From: DASSJM01 sp036280655
GTDB lineage: Bacteria > Actinomycetota > UBA4738 > HRBIN12
Assembly (NCBI GenBank): GCA_036280655.1
Contig: DASUQI010000023.1
Span: 1-24,911 of the forward strand
Direction of reading: 5' to 3'
DNA length: 24,911 nucleotides
How positions within the stretch are numbered: the first letter of the stretch is position 1; every line of letters begins with the position of its first letter. The position numbers and the translations under genes are program-made. Positions 1-6,285 of this stretch are shown here, piece by piece. The notes under the pieces were generated by a model that was given only the letters and a program-made list of their open reading frames with translations, was not told the origin of the DNA and searched no databases.

Positions 1-119
1 GCGACGATCTGTTCGTCGGGCGGCGGCTCGCCCCACTCCTCGCTCTTGCCCGCCTCCCACGCGCCGAACCCGACCACCGAGATCTCGGGACCGTCGCGCC
101 CCAGGCGCTTCGTCCGCAT
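1..119 (-). CDS. Aldo/keto reductase, N-terminal fragment (cut by window edge)
   Basis: Reading the minus strand from the ATG at 119 gives 39 codons that run off the left edge. The product begins MRTKRLGRDGPEISVVGFGA and continues with WEAGKSEEWGEPPPDEQIV. The LG-x-DG-x-E-I-S-x-x-G-F-G-A-W pattern is the first beta-hairpin and first strand of the aldo/keto reductase TIM barrel, which are NAD(P)H-dependent carbonyl reductases. The catalytic Asp/Tyr/Lys/His residues lie beyond the edge, so activity cannot be judged. The start overlaps the stop of the HD-domain gene (TGATG, 117-121), so the two are probably cotranscribed and translationally coupled. A second, complete aldo/keto reductase lies at 13889-14689. 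Family assignment is fairly secure despite the short length; substrate is unknown. Confidence 0.7.
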   Translation of the reverse strand, partial: MRTKRLGRDGPEISVVGFGAWEAGKSEEWGEPPPDEQIV

Positions 120-733
120 CAGCCGGACCCCTCGTCGGGGCAGCCGGCGGACGGCCCGCCGGCGAGCTGCTCGAGCTCGGTCACGGTGGAATCGAGCTCC
201 TCGAGCAGCCGGTCCCCGTCCTTCCGCCTCGACCGGAATGCGTCCACGAGCGAACGGTAGTACCAGAGGACGCAGTCCCGCTCGCGGCCGAACCGGTCCC
301 AGACCGCCTGCTGGTCATCGGCGAACCTCAGGTCGCGCAGGATCGCGCGCGAGTTGTACAGCTTGTCGGCCGCCGACACGAGGATCGCCGCGTCATCGTG
401 TTCGGTACGGAGCCGCTCGATGTACCGCTCCTTGCGCCGCTTCCACGGCGGCTTCGGTTCGTCGATCCAGTCCGAGCATTCCTCGACCAGCTTCCCCACG
501 CGCTCGCCGAACCGCCCTCGTAGGTCGTCGAGTCGCGGTCTGCCCCCCTGATCCTCGACGACGTCGTGCAGGAGCGCCGCGACCGCCTGGTCTTCGTCCC
601 CGCCCTCCTCGAGAACGAACGCCGTGACGCCGAGCAGGTGCGCGACGTACGGAACCGTGCCGCCCTTGCGCACCTGGTCCTGGTGCGCCTCTGCCGCGTA
701 GACGAGCGCCTCGCGGAACCGCTCCCCGAGCAT
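119..733 (-). CDS. HD-domain protein, small (p)ppGpp hydrolase-like (SpoT/MESH1 type)
   Basis: 204 residues. The order of motifs matches the hydrolase half of RelA/SpoT and the stand-alone MESH1/small alarmone hydrolases: YVAHLLGV with H32, LLHDVVED with H56-D57 and E60-D61, and SAADKLYNSR with D123 and N127. These would bind Mn and remove the 3'-pyrophosphate of (p)ppGpp. No synthetase, TGS or ACT domain follows, and the last 50 residues are charged helix. Known family members are about 180-200 residues, so it looks complete. A TACTAT hexamer (746-741) sits 7 nt before the ATG and there is no Shine-Dalgarno, which suggests a leaderless mRNA. Another HD phosphohydrolase activity is possible; the ED and D-x-L-x-N elements favour the SpoT-type reading. 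Confidence 0.82.
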   Translation of the reverse strand: MLGERFREALVYAAEAHQDQVRKGGTVPYVAHLLGVTAFVLEEGGDEDQAVAALLHDVVEDQGGRPRLDDLRGRFGERVGKLVEECSDWIDEPKPPWKRRKERYIERLRTEHDDAAILVSAADKLYNSRAILRDLRFADDQQAVWDRFGRERDCVLWYYRSLVDAFRSRRKDGDRLLEELDSTVTELEQLAGGPSAGCPDEGSG

Positions 734-740
734 GCCCGGG

Positions 741-746
741 ATAGTA
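741..746 (-). promoter_or_regulatory. -10-like TACTAT before the HD-domain gene
   Basis: The minus strand reads TACTAT, then 7 nt, then the ATG at 733. It fits the TANNNT -10 of leaderless actinobacterial promoters. No clear -35 was identified. Confidence 0.45.
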
Positions 747-779
747 GTCGTGGAACCGGCGACGAGGATCCCGAAGACC

Positions 780-1202
780 TCAGGCGGCCAGCAGCCGACC
801 GAAGAACGATCGGTACCGGCGGAGGACGATGCGCAGGTCCTCGGTCTGGACGTCCTGTCCGCGTTGCCACTGCCCCTCGAGCGTGTCGCGTTCGGAGCCG
901 AACGACGTCTCGAGGTCGTGGATCACCTCGTTCACGAGCGCATCGGCCTGCTCGACCGAGCTCCTCGGATCGTCGACGAACCGCGCCTGGATCTGCTCCC
1001 AGCGGTCGCGGTAGGCGCTCGCGCTGCTCTCCGAGAGCAGCGGTTCACGCGACGAGTCATCGTCGCCGGCATCGACATCGACGGCGTCCAACTGCGCGCC
1101 GGAGGGCTGGGTGTCGCCCTCCCGACGGATCTCGTCCGAGTCCTGCGGCTGACCCGTCGAGGACTGCTCGTTGTCGGTGATCGGTTCGCTCTCGGTGCTC
1201 AT
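780..1202 (-). CDS. Conserved actinobacterial protein of unknown function, disordered N-terminus
   Basis: 140 residues, function unknown. Residues 1 to about 60 are acidic and rich in Ser, Asp, Glu and Gln, probably disordered. Residues about 63-140 form a predicted helical domain containing YRDRWEQIQARFVDDPRSS, a Leu/Val/Glu-rich helix, and TEDLRIVLRRYRSFFGRLL near the end. I recognise this C-terminal pattern from hypothetical proteins common in actinobacteria, where no function is assigned. There is no signal peptide or membrane segment, so it is likely cytosolic. A good Shine-Dalgarno (GAGGAG) lies 6 nt before the ATG, and a SigB-like element GGTT-N16-GGGTAC lies 30-55 nt upstream, which hints at stress control. 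It is divergent from Ku with 62 bp between the start codons. Confidence 0.8.
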   Translation of the reverse strand: MSTESEPITDNEQSSTGQPQDSDEIRREGDTQPSGAQLDAVDVDAGDDDSSREPLLSESSASAYRDRWEQIQARFVDDPRSSVEQADALVNEVIHDLETSFGSERDTLEGQWQRGQDVQTEDLRIVLRRYRSFFGRLLAA

Positions 1203-1231
1203 CGTCGCTCCTCTGGTCCGGTGCTAGGGAG

Positions 1232-1257
1232 GTACCCGCCCTCGCTCCCGGGTAACC
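1232..1257 (-). promoter_or_regulatory. SigB/SigF-like promoter GGTT-N16-GGGTAC
   Basis: On the minus strand GGTT (1257-1254), 16 nt, then GGGTAC (1237-1232). This matches the published Streptomyces SigB consensus GNNT-N14-16-GGGTAC/T. It drives toward the gene starting at 1202, about 30 nt downstream, and overlaps the Ku promoter on the other strand. Confidence 0.5.
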
Positions 1258-1258
1258 T
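1253..1258 (+). promoter_or_regulatory. -10-like TAACCT before Ku
   Basis: TAACCT followed by 6 nt and then the ATG. The GGAGG that touches the ATG has no spacing and cannot act as a Shine-Dalgarno, so a leaderless start is the better reading. Confidence 0.4.
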
Positions 1259-1264
1259 CGGAGG

Positions 1265-2191
1265 ATGCCGACGGCCGTGTGGACCGGGAGCCTGAGCTTC
1301 GGCCTCGTGAACGTGCCCGTCCGGCTGATCAACGCGACCGAACCCAAGGACGTTCGGTTCCACCTCTACGACCGGTCGGGCCGCCGCGTCCGCTACGAGC
1401 GCGTCGTGGACGCGCCCGAGGCGGTGGAAGAGCCGGTCGAACCCGACGGGTCCGCCGAGACCGAGGCGATCGAGAACGACGTGGCCGAGCCGCGGCCGGC
1501 GTCTGCGGAACCGCCCGCATCGACGTCTCGATCCGTCGAGTGGGAGGACGTCGTGCGCGGCCGCGAGAACGAGCTCGGCGAGGTCGTGACGCTCTCGCGC
1601 GAGGAGCTGGAGCAGGTCCGGCCGGAGCGGAGCCGGACGATCGACATCGAGGATTTCGTCGAGCTCGCCGACATCGACCCCGTTTCCTTCGAGAAGACCT
1701 ACTACGCGATCCCCTCGCCCGAGTCGGCCAAGACCTATGCCCTGCTGCACCGGGCGATGCGAGAGGCGGGTCGCGTGGGGATCGGCAGGTTCGTGCTGCG
1801 CACGAAGCCGCATCTCGTGGCCGTCCGGCCGATGCACCAAGTACTCGCCGTCGAGACACTCTTCTTCGGCGACGAGGTCCGCGACCCGGCCGCTCTGGCC
1901 CCCGATCTCGGCGGCGTCGAGGTCGAGGAGCGGGAGCTCGACCTCGCGGTCCGCCTGATCGACACGCTCACGACCCAGTGGAACCCGGCCGCCTACGCGG
2001 ATAGCTACCGCGAGGAGCTGCTGCGCATCCTCTCGGAGAAGTCCCCGACGGCGCCGGCCGCGCCCGAGCCGGCGGCCGGAGCTTCCGGCGGCCCCTCGGC
2101 GGTCGAGGAGCTCATGGCGGCCCTGCGCGAGAGCGTGGAGCAGGCCAAGAGCAGGAAGCGCCCCCGGTCGCGGTCGAAGAAGGCGGGCTGA
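1265..2191 (+). CDS. ku: DNA end-binding protein Ku (bacterial NHEJ), with acidic insert
   Basis: 308 residues. The opening MPTAVWTGSLSFGLVNVPV is diagnostic of bacterial Ku. The beta-barrel core continues through DIEDFVELADIDPVSFEKTYY, KTYALLHRAM and LVAVRPMHQVLAVETLFFGDEVRD, and ends with WNPAAYADSYREELLRIL. The homodimer rings DNA ends and recruits LigD. The C-terminus is a short Ala-rich linker with a helix and a Lys/Arg tail (SRKRPRSRSKKAG), a known variable DNA-contact region. It is odd in one place: the CxxC segment seen in Mycobacterium tuberculosis Ku after RVRYERV is replaced by about 44 residues (50-91) rich in Glu, Pro and Ala and lacking Cys, before the fold resumes at VEWEDVVRGRENELGEVV. 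No ligD is in the window. It reads divergently from the 780-1202 gene. Confidence 0.95.
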   Translation: MPTAVWTGSLSFGLVNVPVRLINATEPKDVRFHLYDRSGRRVRYERVVDAPEAVEEPVEPDGSAETEAIENDVAEPRPASAEPPASTSRSVEWEDVVRGRENELGEVVTLSREELEQVRPERSRTIDIEDFVELADIDPVSFEKTYYAIPSPESAKTYALLHRAMREAGRVGIGRFVLRTKPHLVAVRPMHQVLAVETLFFGDEVRDPAALAPDLGGVEVEERELDLAVRLIDTLTTQWNPAAYADSYREELLRILSEKSPTAPAAPEPAAGASGGPSAVEELMAALRESVEQAKSRKRPRSRSKKAG

Positions 2192-2281
2192 GCGCTCAGT
2201 TCGGGCAGCGCCAGAGGTCTCATCTCGGACGGACGGGGAAAGGACCCCGAGGACCGGCCACGAGAACAGAAGGAGGCGGCG

Positions 2282-2656
2282 ATGAACCTGAACGGCATCC
2301 TGATCGGCTCGGACGAGCCGAAGCTGCTCGCCGAGTACTACAAGAAGCTCTTCGGTGAGCCCACGTGGGACGACGGCGGGTACACGGGCTGGATCCTCGG
2401 CTCCGGCGCGGTTACCGTGGGACCCCACAGCGAGGTCTCCGGGAAGAACAAGGAGCCCGGACGCGTGATCTGGAACCTGGAGAGCGCGGACGTGAAGGGC
2501 GACTTCGAGCGGCTGAAGGCGGCCGGCGCCGAGATCGTGCGCGAGCCGTACGTCCCGGACGGCATGCCCGAGGGCGCCGAGGGGTGGATCGCGACCCTCG
2601 CCGACCCCGACGGGAACTACTTCCAGCTGATGAGCCCGATGGACGAGACGCCGTAG
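2282..2656 (+). CDS. VOC-family (glyoxalase/bleomycin-resistance fold) protein
   Basis: 124 residues, a usual length for a single-chain VOC protein with two beta-alpha-beta-beta-beta modules. It starts NLNGILIGSDEPKLLAEYYKKLFG, the classic first strand plus helix, and ends with the second module pattern DPDGNYFQLMSP. These proteins bind small molecules or catalyse metal-assisted isomerisation, dioxygenation or thiol transfer; nothing here identifies the substrate. The middle segment RVIWNLESADVKGDFERLKAAGAEIVREPY is the second helix and strand. A strong Shine-Dalgarno (AGGAGG) lies 5 nt before the ATG. The spacing of 90 bp from Ku suggests an independent transcript. Confidence 0.88.
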   Translation: MNLNGILIGSDEPKLLAEYYKKLFGEPTWDDGGYTGWILGSGAVTVGPHSEVSGKNKEPGRVIWNLESADVKGDFERLKAAGAEIVREPYVPDGMPEGAEGWIATLADPDGNYFQLMSPMDETP

Positions 2657-2687
2657 GGGGCGCTGCGGAGTTGGCACGGAATCGGTC

Positions 2688-3182
2688 ATGATGGGGACCG
2701 TGAACGACCCCACGAGGCCGATCGGCCAGTCCTACGGACGCGCACACGCGCCACGACCGTCCGTGGACGCCACTCGCCTGTGGGTGGGCGGCCTGCTCGC
2801 CGGGGTCGTCGCGGCGGGGGTCGCGATCCTCGGGCTCCTCATCGCGCGCGGGATCTTCGACATCAACGTGTTCGTCCCGGGACGCCAGGACGCGCTCTTC
2901 ACGCCGAGCTCCTGGTGGTACGCCGGGGCCGCCTTCATCGGCGCCGTGCTGGCCACGGGCCTTCTGCACCTCCTGCTCGTGGCGAACGCGCCCGCGCCGT
3001 TCCGCTTCTTCTCCTGGATCCTCGGCCTGATCATCGCGATCTCGGTGATCGTCCCGTTCACGACGAACACGGAGCTCGAGTCCCAGATCGCGACCGCCGG
3101 GATCAACCTCGCGATCGGGATCACCCTGATGTCGATCCTGCAGGGCGTGGGGCACTCGGCCGTTCGCGAGCCCGGCGGATAG
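2688..3182 (+). CDS. DUF6069-type four-helix membrane protein
   Basis: 164 residues from the ATG at 2688. Four hydrophobic segments are visible at roughly residues 31-54, 75-99, 105-124 and 134-152, with a periplasmic loop IFDINVFVPGRQDALFTPSS after the first. The N-terminus is short and cytosolic. Length and topology resemble DUF6069 proteins, an actinobacterial family of unknown function; I name it from pattern recognition only. Start choice is open. A GTG at 2700 in the same frame is preceded at 7 nt by CATGAT, similar to the leaderless signals elsewhere in the window, and would remove four residues. No good Shine-Dalgarno serves either start. Confidence 0.78.
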   Translation: MMGTVNDPTRPIGQSYGRAHAPRPSVDATRLWVGGLLAGVVAAGVAILGLLIARGIFDINVFVPGRQDALFTPSSWWYAGAAFIGAVLATGLLHLLLVANAPAPFRFFSWILGLIIAISVIVPFTTNTELESQIATAGINLAIGITLMSILQGVGHSAVREPGG

Positions 3183-3194
3183 CGCGACCTCCGG

Positions 3195-3246
3195 TACCCT
3201 GGTCCCGCTGCCCGGCCGACCGGTCGGATCCGCGGATCCGAAGGAG
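3195..3246 (+). promoter_or_regulatory. Leader of the TolB-like gene: -10-like element, two palindromes, Shine-Dalgarno
   Basis: TACCCT (3195-3200) is a possible -10. It is followed by CCGACCGGTCGG (3216-3227) and CGGATCCGCGGATCCG (3225-3240), both exact palindromes that share two bases. AAGGAG (3241-3246) then follows, 9 nt before the ATG. The palindromes could be an operator or a hairpin next to the ribosome site. Confidence 0.4.
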
Positions 3247-3255
3247 ATCACCACG

Positions 3256-4152
3256 ATGCGACGCGCCGTCATGCTTGCGATCTGCTCGCTGTTCCTCGTC
3301 TCGCTGTTCGCGGGACCGGCGGCACGGGCGGCCTTCCCCGGCACCAACGGCCTGATCGTCTTCGGCCGCGACTCCGGGGGCCAGTCCGACCTGTGGACGG
3401 TCGACCCCCAGACCGGGGATCGAACCCGTCTCACGGACACGCCTAGAAAGCGGGAGGGCCTGGCGGACTTGAACGCCACCGGCACGCAGATCGCGTTCTT
3501 GCGATGCGGTCCCGGCGAGTTCTCGAACTGCGACATCTGGGTGATGGACGCAGACGGGTCGAACCAGGCCCGCCTCACCACGACGCCGACCTTCCAGGAG
3601 TCCTGGCCCGCCTGGTCGCCCGACGGCTCGAAGATCGCGTTCACGACGTACGAGTCGGACGCGTTCCAGGACATCTGGGTCATGGACTCGGACGGCACCG
3701 ACCCCGTGCAGCTCACGTTCACGACCGGGATCTTCGACGCGTTCCCCGAGTGGTCGCCGGACGGCTCGACGATCGCGTTCTCGAGCGACCTCGAGGCCGG
3801 GAACCACATCTGGGTGATGGATCCGGACGGCTCGGATCCGGTCCGCCTGACGAGCGGGAACAAGGTGCACGACCGCCCCGACTGGTCGCCGGACGGGAGC
3901 ACGATCACGTTCTCTCGGAACGGGAGGAACATCTTCGCGATGGACGCGGACGGCTCGAACGTGACCCAGGTGACCGACAACCGGCGGAACGAGACCGCGC
4001 CGGTCTACTCGCCCGACGGCACGATGATCGCGTTCAACCGGCAGGATCCGAACGGCCGGTTCGGCGTCTGGGTCATGCAGGCCGACGGGTCGGCTGCCAC
4101 CAAGCTGACGTCGGGGGTGTTCGACTTCGCCCCGGACTGGCAGCCGGTCTAG
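3256..4152 (+). CDS. Secreted TolB/PD40 beta-propeller protein
   Basis: 298 residues. A Sec signal peptide is clear: MRRAVML, a hydrophobic stretch AICSLFLVSLFAG, and an Ala-x-Ala site before AFPGTNGLIVF. The rest is about six copies of the PD40 (TolB-type) blade, with the pattern W-S-P-D-G-S-x-I-A-F and D-I-W-V-M-D-x-D-G-S-x-x-x-x-L-T repeated every 42-45 residues and ending in FDFAPDWQPV. It is probably a closed six-bladed propeller outside the membrane that binds a protein or glycan partner. It is not a true TolB, since no N-terminal TolB domain or Tol-Pal neighbours are present. It has a good Shine-Dalgarno. Its last 80 bp overlap the 3' end of the convergent RTX gene. Confidence 0.88.
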   Translation: MRRAVMLAICSLFLVSLFAGPAARAAFPGTNGLIVFGRDSGGQSDLWTVDPQTGDRTRLTDTPRKREGLADLNATGTQIAFLRCGPGEFSNCDIWVMDADGSNQARLTTTPTFQESWPAWSPDGSKIAFTTYESDAFQDIWVMDSDGTDPVQLTFTTGIFDAFPEWSPDGSTIAFSSDLEAGNHIWVMDPDGSDPVRLTSGNKVHDRPDWSPDGSTITFSRNGRNIFAMDADGSNVTQVTDNRRNETAPVYSPDGTMIAFNRQDPNGRFGVWVMQADGSAATKLTSGVFDFAPDWQPV

Positions 4153-5419
4153 CCGCCGGCTCGGTCTCGCACCCGGTCTCGGTCTCGGCGTCGCAGGCGT
4201 CGGCTCCGGGACCACCGTCGGCGGCGTCGTCGCCGGCGTCACCGATGAGGACGTCGTTGCCCGGCGCGCCGAGGAGGGTGTCGTCGCCGCTGCCGCCCAG
4301 GAGCGCGTTCGCGCCGTCGTCGCCGGCGAGCACGTCCGCGTGGGCGGAGCCCAGAATGTCCTCGAGGCCGACGAGCGTGTCGGCGCCCCAGCCGGTCGCC
4401 GTCCCGGCCGCGAGGTCCACGACGACCGGCTCGAAGGAATCGAAGTACGCCGCCTGATCCACGCCTCCGCGGCCGTCGATCGCATCGTCGCCGGGGCCGC
4501 CGACGAACGCGTTGTCGTTCGCGTCGCCGAGCAGCGCGTCGTCGAAGACCGAGCCGATGACCACGTCGATGCTCGCGAGGGTATCGCTGCCCCAGCCCGT
4601 GGCCGTCCCGGCGGCCAGATCGACCGTGACCGCGTTCGGCGAGTCCTCGAACCGCAGGATGTCGGCTCCGTCGCCGCCCTCGAGCGTGTCGTCGCCGCCG
4701 GCGCCGTCGAGGACGTCCGCCCCGAGGTCCCCGAGCGTCCCGGACCCCCGGGCCTCGATGAGGTCGTCGCCCTCCTCGCCGACGAGCAGGTTCGAGGCGT
4801 CGTCGCCGAGCAGGACGTCGTCGAAGCTCGAACCGACGAGCCCCTCGATGCCGACGAGCTCGTCGACGCCGTGACCGGTGACCAGGTCGGTCTCGAGGTC
4901 GGCCTGGACCGGGCCGGGCGACTCGAAGAACTGCGCGAGGTCCTGGCCGGGTCCGCCGTTCAGGAGGTCGTCGCCCCGGCCGCCGATCAGGCCATCGAAG
5001 GACCCCGTCCCGCCGAGCAGCCGGTCGTCTCCGCGCCCACCGAACAGCGCTTCCACCGAACCGGTGCCCGTCACGATCCGGTCCCTGCCCGGACCGCCGT
5101 GAGCCGTGTCGGACCCACCCCCGCCGAGGAGCCGGTCGTCGCCGGGGCCGCCTTCCATGAAGTCGAACCCCGCGCCGCCGCAGATCCGGTCGTCGCCCGG
5201 GCCGCCTTCGATGAAGTCATCCGCCCCGCGGCCGACGATCACGTCGGGGCCCGGGGTGCCGACGAGCTCGTCGCCGCCGGCCGTGCCCACGATCGTCGCG
5301 ACCCTGCCGAGGCAGCGCGGTGCCGCCGCGGCGGGCGCGGCGGTAGCCCAGAGCCCCGCGACGACGAGGACGAGGACCATGGACGTCACGGCCATGCGCG
5401 GGCGAACGTTGAGCTCCAT
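4073..5419 (-). CDS. Secreted RTX (hemolysin-type calcium-binding) repeat protein
   Basis: 448 residues. The signal peptide reads MELNVRPRM, a hydrophobic core VTSMVLVLVVAGLWATAAP and an Ala-rich cleavage site near residue 33. Residues about 47-160 hold tandem GGxGxDxL-type nonapeptides that form a Ca-binding parallel beta-roll. Residues about 164-408 hold three longer modules, each starting with a VxxDL strand (two with TATGWG-x-DTL) and closing with GDDxxxNxLxGGxGDD repeats. No protease, lipase or adhesin domain is attached. A Sec signal replaces the type I C-terminal signal usual for gram-negative RTX toxins. A structural or wall-associated role is likely. TACCAT (5434-5429), 9 nt before the ATG, supports this start. 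The last 31 or so residues after the final repeat are low-complexity and mostly overlap the propeller gene antisense. Confidence 0.85.
   Translation of the reverse strand: MELNVRPRMAVTSMVLVLVVAGLWATAAPAAAAPRCLGRVATIVGTAGGDELVGTPGPDVIVGRGADDFIEGGPGDDRICGGAGFDFMEGGPGDDRLLGGGGSDTAHGGPGRDRIVTGTGSVEALFGGRGDDRLLGGTGSFDGLIGGRGDDLLNGGPGQDLAQFFESPGPVQADLETDLVTGHGVDELVGIEGLVGSSFDDVLLGDDASNLLVGEEGDDLIEARGSGTLGDLGADVLDGAGGDDTLEGGDGADILRFEDSPNAVTVDLAAGTATGWGSDTLASIDVVIGSVFDDALLGDANDNAFVGGPGDDAIDGRGGVDQAAYFDSFEPVVVDLAAGTATGWGADTLVGLEDILGSAHADVLAGDDGANALLGGSGDDTLLGAPGNDVLIGDAGDDAADGGPGADACDAETETGCETEPAARPAASPGRSRTPPTSAWWQPTRRPA
4196..5281 (-). repeat. RTX nonapeptide repeats within the secreted protein
   Basis: GGxGxDxLxG-type repeats, first in simple tandem, then as three longer modules beginning near residues 164, 256 and 325. 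The second and third modules share VDLAAGTATGWG exactly, which points to internal duplication. Confidence 0.8.
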
Positions 5420-5428
5420 GGATGAGCG

Positions 5429-5449
5429 ATGGTACCGGGCCGCGATACT
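5429..5449. promoter_or_regulatory. Back-to-back -10 elements between divergent genes
   Basis: Minus-strand TACCAT (5434-5429) lies 9 nt before the RTX start, and plus-strand GATACT (5444-5449) lies 8 nt before the start at 5458. The two start codons are only 38 bp apart and neither gene has a Shine-Dalgarno, so both transcripts appear leaderless. The -35 regions would lie inside the opposing coding sequences. Confidence 0.35.
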
Positions 5450-5457
5450 GAGCCGAC

Positions 5458-6096
5458 ATGCCGCTACAGAACCGCGTGACGCCGCTCGGCGAGCTGATCG
5501 CCGACCCGGCCCGGGGCCTCGTCTACGGGAACCGCGGGTGCCTCCACGACGCGTCGGGCCGGATCCGACGGCGGTTCAACGGGAGGCGCTGGATCGCGTG
5601 CCGGCTGCGGTTCCGCGGGTGGCATCGGTCGCCGCTGATGCAGCCGGGCCGGTTCACCGAGCTGTTCTTCCTCGACGAGGCGACGGTGTTCGCCGCGGGA
5701 CACCGCCCGTGCGCGCTCTGCCGGCGAGAGGACTACACGCGACTCACCGAGGTCTGGCGCGGGCTCCATCCCGGCGACGTGGGGGCCGAGGCGATCGACG
5801 CCCGGCTGCACGCGGAGCGGTTCGATCAGCGGTCGCGGACGCAGCGGTACCACGAGGCGGACCTCGACGATCTTCCCGACGGCGCGTTCGTCCTGCGCAA
5901 CGGCGAGCCGCACCTCGTGCTCGGCACCGGGCTGCTCCGGTGGACGCCGGCCGGCTACACGGACCCCACACCGCGGCCGAAGGCTGGATCGGCCGAGGTC
6001 ATCACGCCGCCGTCGATGCTCGCCGTGCTTCGCTCGGACTGGCGGCCGCTCGTGCCGCTCTTCCACCCCTCCGCCGCTACGTCCCCGCGATCGTGA
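5458..6096 (+). CDS. Conserved hypothetical protein with CxxC motif
   Basis: 212 residues, cytosolic, function unknown. I recognise it as a widespread conserved hypothetical from the blocks MPLQNRVTP, GNRGCLHD, RRWIACRLRFRGWHR, MQPGRFTELFFLDEA and AAGHRPCALCRREDY. Four cysteines (C28, C48, C85, C88) and nearby His residues could bind a metal. The HRPCALCRR stretch resembles the R-P-C-x-x-C-R part of the Ada methyl-phosphotriester zinc domain, but no other Ada feature is seen. Residues about 140-190 form a strand-rich end (GAFVLRNGEPHLVLGTGLLRWTPAGY). It is divergent from the RTX gene and converges with the metallothionein gene 12 bp after its stop. Confidence 0.82.
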   Translation: MPLQNRVTPLGELIADPARGLVYGNRGCLHDASGRIRRRFNGRRWIACRLRFRGWHRSPLMQPGRFTELFFLDEATVFAAGHRPCALCRREDYTRLTEVWRGLHPGDVGAEAIDARLHAERFDQRSRTQRYHEADLDDLPDGAFVLRNGEPHLVLGTGLLRWTPAGYTDPTPRPKAGSAEVITPPSMLAVLRSDWRPLVPLFHPSAATSPRS

Positions 6097-6108
6097 CGAT
6101 GAACGAGG

Positions 6109-6252
6109 TCAGCTCGCGCGCGCGCAAGGCCCGTGACCACACCGACAGGCGTCCCGGTGGCCGGCCAGCCCCGCCATCTCGCGGCAGTGATCGCTGCAGA
6201 TCTCCTCGGCGGTGTCGACGAGGCACAGACACATGTCGTGCTCACAGTGCAT
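6109..6252 (-). CDS. Metallothionein-like 47-residue Cys-rich protein (SmtA/BmtA type)
   Basis: The minus strand from the ATG at 6252 to the TGA at 6111-6109 encodes 47 residues with 8 Cys and 5 His. The pattern is MHCEHDMCLCLVD, then ICSDHC, then CRCGHGPC. It lines up with Synechococcus SmtA in the CLC-x-VD, CS-x-x-C and C-G-H-x-x-C blocks, with a similar total length (SmtA is about 56). Such proteins bind Zn, Cd or Cu in thiolate clusters and buffer metals in the cytosol. AAGGA, 7 nt before the ATG, is a sound ribosome site. It starts 33 nt after the GNAT stop on the same strand, so the two are likely cotranscribed. The one weak point is loss of the final CxC of SmtA. Confidence 0.75.
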   Translation of the reverse strand: MHCEHDMCLCLVDTAEEICSDHCREMAGLAGHRDACRCGHGPCARAS

Positions 6253-6285
6253 GCCTGATCCTTCCCCGACCGCGGAGCGCTGCCG

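Noticed and set aside
4340..5425. A 361-codon plus-strand frame opposite the RTX gene
   Set aside because: It mirrors the Gly/Asp codons of the RTX repeats; the minus strand has the signal peptide and the repeat logic.
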